A stretch of 5,441 nt of DNA, taken from the NCBI GenBank assembly GCA_900541245.1, contig UQIS01000059.1, forward strand, positions 1 to 5,441, in the 5' to 3' direction. A model generated the notes under the pieces. The model was not told where the DNA came from. It ran no database searches and worked only from the letters and a program-made list of their open reading frames with translations. Positions within the stretch are counted from its first letter, which is position 1. Each line of letters starts with the position of its first letter. This DNA is from an uncultured Collinsella sp. GTDB taxonomy: Bacteria > Actinomycetota > Coriobacteriia > Coriobacteriales > Coriobacteriaceae. A program made the position numbers and the translations under genes. This document shows, in pieces, positions 1 through 5,180 of this stretch.

Positions 1-28
1 CCGGCTAGGCCGACGAGCTGCAAGTTCT

Positions 29-77
29 TGGTCGCGGGGGCAGGATTTGAACCTACGACCTCCGGGTTATGAGCCCG
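29..77. other. Probable attachment site core (att) of the integrated element
   Basis: The tRNA match ends abruptly at about 77-78 and an integrase gene starts 274 bases further on. Tyrosine recombinases of islands and phages commonly use the 3' end of tRNA genes, with the shared core restoring the tRNA at the other junction. The crossover most likely falls in or near the anticodon stem-loop (62-78). The left limit of the identity is unknown and could extend into 1-28. Positions 1-28 are then chromosome flanking the tRNA 3' end, or the other element end if this sequence comes from a circular form; the window alone cannot decide. Seen: the truncated tRNA beside int. Inferred: the att role. Confidence 0.75.
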
Positions 78-78
78 T
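29..78 (-). tRNA. 3' portion of initiator tRNA-Met (CAU), 5' half missing
   Basis: Read on the minus strand, this gives an anticodon arm, variable loop, T arm, 3' acceptor strand, discriminator A and CCA. The anticodon CAU is at 71-69 within the loop CTCATAA. It is flanked by three G:C pairs (74-76 with 66-64), the hallmark of the initiator tRNA. The T stem-loop (56-40) is intact with loop TTCAAAT, and CCA is encoded at 31-29. The fold breaks at 78, where A faces G, and no D arm or 5' acceptor strand follows up to about 110. This is therefore a tRNA fragment duplicated by integration rather than a functional gene. The intact copy should lie at the far end of the element. Confidence 0.88.
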
Positions 79-112
79 AGTTTCTAAACTTGTTGACACT
101 CTTTAAGACTGT

Positions 113-140
113 TTGACACCGCTATATAGACAGGTAGATA
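113..140 (+). promoter_or_regulatory. Possible int promoter
   Basis: A perfect -35 hexamer TTGACA (113-118) is followed after 16 bases by TAGATA (135-140), a weak match to TATAAT, in an AT-rich stretch. It lies about 210 bases upstream of the int start, so the transcript would carry a long leader containing the inverted repeat at 222-308. The -35 box coincides with one of the TTGAC repeats, so it may be only a protein-binding site. No better promoter was seen before 352. Confidence 0.28.
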
Positions 141-221
141 TACATTTCTTTCAAAAACACCAAATAGCGGTTCTGTTCGATTTCGACCAAAATTCGACCA
201 CTGAAATCTTGACTTTCGCCA

Positions 222-308
222 CTGCGTGGCATACGCTCGGAGCAGCGCACCCGAAGCGCCCGCTTCACGGGCCGCACGGGCGTGCTGCTCCGAGCGTATG
301 CCACGCAG
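222..308. repeat. Long inverted repeat with 25-bp perfect arms in the int leader
   Basis: Arms 222-246 and 284-308 are exact reverse complements over 25 bases. Pairing continues inward through 247-253 with 277-283, with one G-U pair and one A/C mismatch, giving a stem of about 32 bp around a 23-base loop (254-276). A second small inverted repeat, GAAGCG/CGCTTC (253-258 and 261-266), sits in the loop region and could form an alternative hairpin. There is no T-run after the right arm, so it is not a canonical intrinsic terminator. The structure ends about 30 bases before the Shine-Dalgarno sequence of int and so would not mask it directly. Possible roles include a cruciform or protein-binding palindrome in the att region, a leader attenuator, or a replication or transfer origin element. 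Confidence 0.9.
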
Positions 309-351
309 CCATGGAGTCACATTCGTATTCATTTGACCAAAGGATCGGCGC

Positions 352-1644
352 ATGAGCAGGCCTCTTGTCGTTGGTAAGGGAAGCGCCCTTAAAAGCAAGA
401 CGCAGAAAAACGTGTACTATATCAGGCACAACATGGGCAAAGACCCCATTACCGGCAAATATAGGTACTCACCTCGCCGAAAGGTCTACGCAAAGAACAA
501 GTCGGAATTGAGAGCCGAGCTCGAAGCATATAAGGCTGAGCTCAATAGCGGACTCACCATCAAAGACCCCGATAAGACCGTTTATCAGTACACCAAAGAG
601 TTCCACAAAGATCGCGTGGACGCCGAGACCATCAGCCCGCTTGCCCTTGACCGCGAAGAGCTTGAAGTTAAGGAAATACAGGAGCTTTTCGGCAATTATC
701 CCGTAAAAGACCTGAGGCCCCACATAATAAACGCCGGCTATGCTGAAGCCCGCAAAAGTGGAAGATTCTCCGAATCTGAGCTGCATAAAATCAGTGTAAA
801 ACTGAATCAGATTATGAAGGCCGCCATGCTTGACGACCTGATTGTCAAGAACCCCTGCGCCGGCACCGTCATCCCGCGGCCCAAAGGAAAAGAGAGGCAG
901 GCTCTTTCCCTCGATGAAGCCCGGAGGCTTCTCTCCCTCCTCCTTTCACAGGAGATGGACTCTCACAGAATAGGCACCCTCTTGTTGCTCGATACCGGCA
1001 TGCGCCGCGGAGAGATGCTCGGACTCAGATGGGGCGACTTCCATTTTGGCGACGGCTATGTCCGCATCGACGGACAGTATGCCGCCGACAAGCTGGTCAG
1101 AGACCCAAAGAGCTCAACGGGGAAAAGGTCCGTCTCTTTGAGCCCGCTTGCACTCGAGAGGCTCGCCGCCTGGCGCGAGCTTCAGCGCACGCTTCTCGCC
1201 GAAGTCGACCTCGAACAGGCTTCCAGCACCCCGATTGTGCACACATTAGTCGATCCCCAAAGAAACACGAGGGCAAAAACTAAAGATGACGAAAAAGGAA
1301 AGAGGGGGCCAATCGCCATCGCGCACATGGACCCAAACTGCTTTTCGCGATGGTTCCGCGAATGGTGCTCGGACTATGGCTTTGGGCAGTTCAGAGAAAT
1401 CACGCACTACATCGAGCGAGACGGAAAGATGTACGCTCGAGGTACAAAGTACTCCGGCCTGACCCCGCATATGCTCAGGCACACGCAGGCGACGTTGCTG
1501 ATCGGAGAGAACGTCGACATCAAAACCGTCAGCAGCCGCCTCGGGCACAGCACCGTCAAGCTCACGCTAGACACCTATGCACACGCAATTGCCGCCAAGG
1601 ACCAGGCAGCCGCCAACACGATCGGCAACTTGCTTTCAAATTAA
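352..1644 (+). CDS. int: Tyrosine recombinase/integrase of the element
   Basis: This 430-aa site-specific recombinase would catalyse integration and excision at the tRNA(fMet) site. Residues about 8-65 resemble the basic, aromatic arm-binding (AP2-like) N-terminal domain of phage and ICE integrases. Residues about 74-175 form the helical core-binding domain, and about 183-425 the catalytic domain. Catalytic residues are visible: R218 in TGMRRGE, a probable K253 in the beta-hairpin (DPKSSTGKRS), H373-x-x-R376 in HMLRHT, H399 in RLGH, and nucleophile Y409 in LDTYAH. Length is normal for the family and the frame is unbroken. The ATG is chosen because AAAGGA (339-344) lies 7 bases upstream. The gene points away from the att core and ends one base from a convergent gene. 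It uses more AAA, AGG, ATA and AAT codons than the genes after 3193, suggesting a separate history. Family call is firm; target site is inferred. Confidence 0.96.
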   Translation: MSRPLVVGKGSALKSKTQKNVYYIRHNMGKDPITGKYRYSPRRKVYAKNKSELRAELEAYKAELNSGLTIKDPDKTVYQYTKEFHKDRVDAETISPLALDREELEVKEIQELFGNYPVKDLRPHIINAGYAEARKSGRFSESELHKISVKLNQIMKAAMLDDLIVKNPCAGTVIPRPKGKERQALSLDEARRLLSLLLSQEMDSHRIGTLLLLDTGMRRGEMLGLRWGDFHFGDGYVRIDGQYAADKLVRDPKSSTGKRSVSLSPLALERLAAWRELQRTLLAEVDLEQASSTPIVHTLVDPQRNTRAKTKDDEKGKRGPIAIAHMDPNCFSRWFREWCSDYGFGQFREITHYIERDGKMYARGTKYSGLTPHMLRHTQATLLIGENVDIKTVSSRLGHSTVKLTLDTYAHAIAAKDQAAANTIGNLLSN

Positions 1645-1645
1645 A

Positions 1646-3076
1646 TCAGCTCTTCGCTTTCGATGCGCTTCGCCTCGCGTTCGCCCTCTTCCTACTGTTC
1701 CTGGCGTTCTTCGCTCTCGTGCATTCCTCTGAACAGCATCGCGATTTGCCGTTTGCGGTGTCGGCGAACGGCCGGCCGCAGTGCTCGCATATTTTGACGA
1801 CATCAACCGAATAACTCTTTGCAAGCGCGACCCAAAGGCGCGTAGCAGCATCGGGAACGCAAAGGTCGAAAGAAGAGCCGCGGCCATAATCGATGACGCC
1901 ATTAGCCATCTGCGTCGGAGTCTGCCGCTTGGGCTCGAGGATTCTCCTCCACCCATAACCCGCGCAGCGCGAGAACCACTCCGTCATGTCCTGCACCAGA
2001 TGCGAGGCAAGGGATTCCTCGGTCTTGAGAACGCGCTCGGAAGACTCGTCGAGCCCCCTGAGAGTATCACCAGGCACCCTTGCAACAAAAGACGGACCTG
2101 GAAAGTCAGCTTCTCCAACTGTCTCCATAAAGGACAATGTATCGTTCTTGCACCACCTGACAAACGAACGCTCGACCATGGCAGTCCCGGGCTCAATCCT
2201 TTCATTGATCACCGCCCACTTGCCACCGCGCTCAAGCCCGCCCACGAAGCTATCCCTAAACTCATGATCGCTAGGGATTTGCAGGTTGGTGAGAACCACG
2301 TACGCGGTTTTATTTGCCTCAACGTTGCCGAAGCAATACACGCGCCAATAGGGATCCAAAACCCCCAGCGAAGACGGCGAACCCATCTCGACCGATGAAG
2401 CCAGGGAAGAGATCTTCATTGCCCCGGCGACCGAAAGCCAGGCGTCAAGCGGTTCGTCGATTTCATAGGGGCCGACTCTCCCCACAAAGCCAAACAAAGG
2501 ACCGGTTACGCGCGCCGCGGCAGCGAACCTCTCCCGAGGGTCGACGCCGGAGGCCTTGTCACCGGGATGCGGCGCGTCGTCGACGCGACAAGCCGGTGCC
2601 GGCACTTCTGACAGGGCGAGCAGCATCGCATCAACGCTTCCGTAATCTTCCAATTTACAAGACGGCAGAACGCCTTCCAGAAGACCGTCAAGGGCCACGG
2701 AGCGAATCAGGCCGAAAGCAAGGTCCTTGTCCGCCCCCGGTGCGTCTGTTTCAACGCTTGACGGCCTGTTCGGCATACCGATTGATTCTTCGCGATAAGT
2801 GAAGTTCATGTGGTCGCCTGCACTCTCGCCCGCTACGTCCGGAACGAGACGACCGTTCTCGTGAAATTCAAGCCCGTCCTTCGTCTTATAGCCGACCTGA
2901 ACCTGACCGGTCGCGGGATCAAGCGGCATGATCGGCCAATATCGACGTTCATCTTCAGGCGGCAAAGACGGCTCCCCCTCCTCCACAACATCGATAACCT
3001 TTGAGTCCGATTCACCGCCCTTGGCATCGGTCAACAGCAATTCAATCTTATTTATCAATTTATCGATAAGCATCAT
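1646..3076 (-). CDS. Uncharacterised 476-aa protein with C-terminal Cys4 zinc-ribbon-like motif
   Basis: I do not recognise this gene. The N-terminus (residues 1-18) is a short amphipathic hydrophobic helix, followed by an acidic, probably disordered stretch (20-45). The middle (about 120-425) looks globular with no motif I can name; WRVYCFGN (244-251) and AYVVLTNLQIP (258-268) look like beta strands. Near the end lies C430-x2-C433-x14-C448-x3-C452, a zinc-ribbon or treble-clef pattern like that in CGNR-type and similar zinc fingers, with an extra C447. A strongly basic tail (454-476, many R and K) suggests nucleic-acid binding. No signal peptide or membrane segment is evident. Its stop is one base from the int stop, so the two genes are tail to tail. 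The ATG at 3074-3076 opens a doubled Met; the only Shine-Dalgarno-like sequence is a G5 run about 11 bases upstream, so 3071-3073 is an equally good start. Possible roles are regulator, replication factor or cargo; none is shown. Confidence 0.85.
   Translation of the reverse strand: MMLIDKLINKIELLLTDAKGGESDSKVIDVVEEGEPSLPPEDERRYWPIMPLDPATGQVQVGYKTKDGLEFHENGRLVPDVAGESAGDHMNFTYREESIGMPNRPSSVETDAPGADKDLAFGLIRSVALDGLLEGVLPSCKLEDYGSVDAMLLALSEVPAPACRVDDAPHPGDKASGVDPRERFAAAARVTGPLFGFVGRVGPYEIDEPLDAWLSVAGAMKISSLASSVEMGSPSSLGVLDPYWRVYCFGNVEANKTAYVVLTNLQIPSDHEFRDSFVGGLERGGKWAVINERIEPGTAMVERSFVRWCKNDTLSFMETVGEADFPGPSFVARVPGDTLRGLDESSERVLKTEESLASHLVQDMTEWFSRCAGYGWRRILEPKRQTPTQMANGVIDYGRGSSFDLCVPDAATRLWVALAKSYSVDVVKICEHCGRPFADTANGKSRCCSEECTRAKNARNSRKRANARRSASKAKS
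3060..3069. repeat. 10-bp perfect palindrome TTATCGATAA at the start of the minus-strand gene
   Basis: The palindrome covers codons 3-6 of the minus-strand gene in a locally AT-rich patch. Together with the GTAATA repeats just upstream it could be an operator for autoregulation, but a 10-bp palindrome in AT-rich DNA can also arise by chance. Confidence 0.25.
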
Positions 3077-3192
3077 CGCAGGTAAACCCCCGTAATAGGT
3101 GATGTAATACCTCGATTTATGCCCGCCGACGGCATTGTGTAGTCACGGAGCAGCTCCCGCCCCGTAACACATACACCGAAGGAGGCATACAC
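3077..3192. promoter_or_regulatory. Divergent control region between the zinc-motif gene and the xis-like gene
   Basis: This 116-bp gap separates two divergent genes and must hold promoters for one or both. GTAATA occurs at 3092-3097 and 3104-3109, exactly 12 bp apart; on the minus strand these read TATTAC and could serve as a -10 box or operator half sites. GCCGACGGC (about 3125-3133) is a short palindrome. On the plus strand an imperfect dyad, TGTGT..ACGG against CCGT.ACACA (3136-3172), encloses GGAGCAGCTCC and could fold in the xis leader. No consensus -35/-10 pair was found on either strand. AAGGAGG at 3179-3185 is the ribosome binding site of the rightward gene. Confidence 0.45.
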
Positions 3193-3399
3193 ATGGACGA
3201 CAACGACACGCCTGGCATCCAGACGGGCCCGCTTCTCACTCGCGACGAGGTCGCTGACAAGCTTCACCTCACCGCCGACACCGCCGGCCAGCTGATTGCC
3301 CGCACCGGCAAGGGCATCTACCTCTGTCGCCGCACGTACATCTATGAGCGCGATCTCGACGTCTACCTCAGCGCTCTGCGCGGCAAAGGCGGCGAATAG
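3193..3399 (+). CDS. Excisionase-like winged-helix DNA-binding protein
   Basis: This 68-aa protein has the layout of small MerR-like excisionases (Xis, HTH_17 type). A first helix in LLTRDEVADKLHL (14-26) is followed by a turn and recognition helix (about 27-38), then a wing (GIYLCRRTYIY, 41-51), then the usual closing E-R-D-L-x-x-Y-L (52-59). Such proteins bend att DNA and direct the integrase towards excision; some act as transcription regulators. Here the gene is not beside int but separated from it by the minus-strand gene, and it heads the rightward series, so a regulator role is equally possible. The start is well supported by AAGGAGG with a 7-base spacer. The next gene begins one base after its stop, implying translational coupling. 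Family call is good; Xis function is inferred. Confidence 0.82.
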   Translation: MDDNDTPGIQTGPLLTRDEVADKLHLTADTAGQLIARTGKGIYLCRRTYIYERDLDVYLSALRGKGGE

Positions 3400-3400
3400 G

Positions 3401-4033
3401 ATGATTGACTACGACGGCCTGCCCGCCTCGAAGGAGTACTACGGCGCCATCGGCACCGTCATCACGCCCGAGGCGTGGCGGGCGTTGCGCGGGCCCGGCA
3501 ACCGCGCTCATCGCGTTCCCGAGCACACTCCCAGGCTCATCGCCGAGCGCGCCTCGGCCATCTTCGCGGCAAAGACCGGAAACGCTAAAGAGAAGGAGGC
3601 TGCTCGCCTCTCTATCGGCGCATGGATCTGGTACGCGCACGACGATGCCGACGAAGCGGCAGCGGTGGCTACGGCGGCCGCCATGGCCTCCCACGAGCGC
3701 GCTGTATTCATCTCGGCATGTGAGCTTGCAACGGCATGGAACGGCGGCGAACTTTACGGCCCCAACTCGAAGGCCCACACCGTCGATCGCTATCGCGATC
3801 TGCCCGTGCTCGTCATCGCGGATCTTGGCGCGAGCGGTATGCGCGAGGAGGCACTCGCGCTGATCGAGTTGCTCGGAGATCGTCGGCGCCACAAGCGCTC
3901 GACATTGTTCGCGTCGACCTTTACCGGCAAGAGCATCGCCAGGGCGCTGGAGGCGGCCGGAGCGAACTCCGATCAGGTGCGCAAGCTCATCGAACTGATT
4001 AGCGCCGGAGTGCGCGAGGGGAGGAGGTCGTGA
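3401..4033 (+). CDS. Degenerate DnaC/IstB-like AAA+ protein lacking a P-loop
   Basis: The 210-aa product aligns by eye with the helicase-loader ATPases DnaC/IstB. AVFISACELATAW (101-113) matches the strand-helix after Walker A. YRDLPVLVIADLGAS (131-145) matches the Walker B strand, where the family has a second acidic residue (LLVIDDLG type) and this protein has A140-D141. EEALALIELLGDRRRHKR (149-166) matches the next helix, STLFAST (167-173) the sensor-1 strand (usually ending TSN), and 189-203 the terminal helix. No GxxGxGK[TS] exists: the expected place (about 71-95) reads SIGAWIWYAHDDADEAAAVA. It probably cannot bind ATP like DnaC and may be a structural loader subunit or a regulator. The frame is open upstream, but ATG 3401 follows the previous stop by one base with purine-rich AAAGGCGG before it. 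No frameshift is visible, so it is not simply a decaying gene. Confidence 0.8.
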   Translation: MIDYDGLPASKEYYGAIGTVITPEAWRALRGPGNRAHRVPEHTPRLIAERASAIFAAKTGNAKEKEAARLSIGAWIWYAHDDADEAAAVATAAAMASHERAVFISACELATAWNGGELYGPNSKAHTVDRYRDLPVLVIADLGASGMREEALALIELLGDRRRHKRSTLFASTFTGKSIARALEAAGANSDQVRKLIELISAGVREGRRS

Positions 4034-4117
4034 CCGGCGCGAGGGCGAGGGCTCCGCCTTTCAGCGGCATTCGCCATTGGCAACTTTTCTATACATCCCA
4101 ACATCTAGGAGGTACTT

Positions 4118-4582
4118 ATGCGGCATCAGACTGTCGTAGTCCAGACGGACAGCGGTCCGGCCCTCGTCTTCGACATCGCTAAGAAGCGCTATGTCTACCA
4201 TGGCGGCCAGGACACCCCCGTCCTCAACCTCGAGCACACCGAAAACGCCCAGAGCGCCTGGATCCTGCAGTTCAAGCACGCGATTGCGAACGTTCCCCGC
4301 ACCCTCATGGCGTTTAGCCCCACCGACGAGGCCCCCGACGCGGTGGATTGTCTCGCTGCCATCGACGAGTGCTATGGCATCCCCGACCACGAGCTCGTCA
4401 AGATCGCAGCTCGCGCCTATGTCGTCAACGGCACTGGCGCGACGCACGACGCGTTCGTCAAACGCTTCGCAGCTCGACTCGAGAATATTACTCAGGAACT
4501 CGGTGTCTTCGGCGCAGTCCCCATTGAACTCGCCGATCGCGCCCCTTGGCCTATCTTCACCGTCGAAGACATCGACGACTAG
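4118..4582 (+). CDS. Uncharacterised 154-aa protein, acidic C-terminus
   Basis: I do not recognise this protein. It starts with a predicted beta-rich segment (VVVQTDSGPALVFDIAKKRY, 6-25), followed by helical stretches around 45-60, 75-85, 90-102 and 110-127, and ends in an acidic tail (VEDIDD). It has no signal peptide, transmembrane segment, Cys cluster or nucleotide-binding motif and is probably cytoplasmic. The start is firm: AGGAGGT (4107-4113) lies just ahead of the ATG. The 84-base gap before it (4034-4117) shows no clear promoter, so it may be read from upstream. A strong hairpin follows its stop. Codon use (GCC, CTC, ATC, GAC) is typical of an expressed GC-rich gene. An accessory role in the element's maintenance or transfer is only a guess from position. 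Confidence 0.85.
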   Translation: MRHQTVVVQTDSGPALVFDIAKKRYVYHGGQDTPVLNLEHTENAQSAWILQFKHAIANVPRTLMAFSPTDEAPDAVDCLAAIDECYGIPDHELVKIAARAYVVNGTGATHDAFVKRFAARLENITQELGVFGAVPIELADRAPWPIFTVEDIDD

Positions 4583-4592
4583 CCCATCGTAC

Positions 4593-4616
4593 GCCGCCGC
4601 CCGAGCGGGCGGCGGC
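4593..4616 (+). terminator. GC-rich 11-bp intergenic hairpin, terminator or attenuator without U-tract
   Basis: Arms 4593-4603 and 4606-4616 are perfect complements built only of G and C, so about 10 bp would close over a GAGC loop. The sequence after it (CATCTCACATCG) lacks a T-run, which argues against classic intrinsic termination. It may cause partial termination or protect the 3' end of the upstream mRNA. It lies 10 bases after one stop and 23 bases before the next start. Confidence 0.55.
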
Positions 4617-4639
4617 CATCTCACATCGAAAGGAAAACC

Positions 4640-5098
4640 ATGCCCAAGAAAAGTGTCGATAAGAACCACAAGCCCCTCACCCTCAACGGCCACTCCTTCC
4701 GCATCCCCTCGGACGCCGAATGCCTGCTCGACGGCTGGAGCACCTTCGGCGTCCAGCCCATCGTTATCGAGCCCGCAGAGAAGATCGAGGGCATCCCCGG
4801 CGCCTTCGTCATCGCGTCCCACTCCTCCGTCCCCAATATCCCTTACGTCGCGCCCGCCATCGTCGCGGAAATCGCCAGGCGCTGGCCCGGCATCGACCCC
4901 CGCGAGCTCGCCAGGGTCATCGTCGGGGTCGCCCGCAGCGGCGATCGCTCTTACACCCCGGACAGCGTCCTCCGCGGTATCGACTGCATCCTGGACCTCG
5001 ATACGTTGGGAGTCGTGAACAAGCTTGTCGCCTATCCTCCCCTCCCGGCAGACCAGGCGCCCGAGGGCTATCCCAACGTCCTTCTCGAAGACGAGTAG
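4640..5098 (+). CDS. Uncharacterised 152-aa protein
   Basis: I do not recognise this protein. Its basic N-terminus (MPKKSVDKNHK) is followed by a region rich in predicted strands (12-62; LNGHSFRIP, QPIVIEP and GAFVIAS stand out), a helical middle (70-98, APAIVAEIARRWPG and ELARVIVGVARS), and a Pro-rich, acidic end (YPPLPADQAPEG then LLEDE). There is no signal peptide, membrane span or catalytic motif I can name. AAAGGA (4629-4634) sits 5 bases before the ATG. It is of similar length to the preceding orphan gene and shares an acidic C-terminus, but I see no sequence homology between the two. A bulged GC-rich hairpin with a short T-run follows its stop. Function is unknown. Confidence 0.85.
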   Translation: MPKKSVDKNHKPLTLNGHSFRIPSDAECLLDGWSTFGVQPIVIEPAEKIEGIPGAFVIASHSSVPNIPYVAPAIVAEIARRWPGIDPRELARVIVGVARSGDRSYTPDSVLRGIDCILDLDTLGVVNKLVAYPPLPADQAPEGYPNVLLEDE

Positions 5099-5103
5099 GC
5101 CTC

Positions 5104-5142
5104 AAGCGGGGCGGATCGACAACGGTCGGTCCGCCCCTGCTT
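5104..5142 (+). terminator. Probable transcription terminator after the second orphan gene
   Basis: A 13-bp stem (5108-5120 with 5125-5137, one G-U pair) closes over the loop AACG. After a single bulged T (5138) it extends by four more pairs, AAGC (5104-5107) with GCTT (5139-5142). A short T-run (5141-5143) overlaps the base of the stem. This is the best terminator candidate in the window, though its T-tract is short. It would separate the orphan genes from the ribbon-helix-helix gene, which would then need its own promoter in 5143-5180 or readthrough. Confidence 0.6.
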
Positions 5143-5180
5143 TCGGGCCGACGATCACCGCGCATCGAAGAGAGGATCGA

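Larger units (their letters stand above)
93..339 (+). repeat. Five TT(C)GAC-type short direct repeats, candidate integrase arm sites
   Basis: Copies are TTGACAC at 93-99 and 113-119 (20 bp apart, about two helical turns), TTCGACCA at 182-189 and 193-200 (11 bp apart, about one turn), and TTTGACCA at 332-339. The in-phase pairing between the att core and int matches how arm-type sites of lambda-family integrases are arranged, and the encoded integrase has an N-terminal domain of the kind that binds such sites. The last copy touches the int ribosome binding site, so occupancy could also repress int. The motif is short, so chance is possible for single copies, but not easily for the two spaced pairs. 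Confidence 0.4.

Noticed and set aside
113..355. 80-codon plus-strand open frame overlapping the int start by ATGA
   Set aside because: Although the overlap looks like translational coupling, its only start is a TTG inside a TTGACA box with no ribosome binding site, and it runs straight through the perfect inverted repeat, which fixes its sequence for a non-coding reason.
84..398. 104-codon minus-strand open frame across the att-int region
   Set aside because: It crosses the inverted repeat, the int ribosome binding site and the int start, and its product is low-complexity Arg-rich with no family resemblance.
1781..2398. 205-codon plus-strand open frame
   Set aside because: It is antisense to the 476-aa gene, has no ribosome binding site and has the unstructured composition of a shadow frame in GC-rich DNA.
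3296..3400. Upstream extension of the DnaC-like gene to an ATG at 3296
   Set aside because: The extension lies wholly inside the xis-like gene in another frame, lacks a ribosome binding site and reads as low-complexity Ala/Ser/Thr. The ATG at 3401 directly after the preceding stop is better.
4077..4095. TTGGCA and TATACA as a promoter for the 154-aa gene
   Set aside because: The two boxes are only 7 bases apart and no partner box at 16-18 bases was found for either.
4030..4180. GTG overlapping the stop of the DnaC-like gene (GTGA), opening about 50 codons
   Set aside because: The GAGGAGG before it is only two bases away, the product is low-complexity, and it overlaps the well-supported gene starting at 4118.
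4061..4822. 253-codon minus-strand open frame
   Set aside because: It is antisense to two genes with strong ribosome binding sites and spans the 4593-4616 hairpin; its Asp/Gly/Val-rich product is typical of the complement of GC-rich coding DNA.
4191..5018. 275-codon plus-strand open frame
   Set aside because: It is out of frame through both orphan genes and the hairpin between them, and yields a Ser/Pro/Thr-rich low-complexity product.
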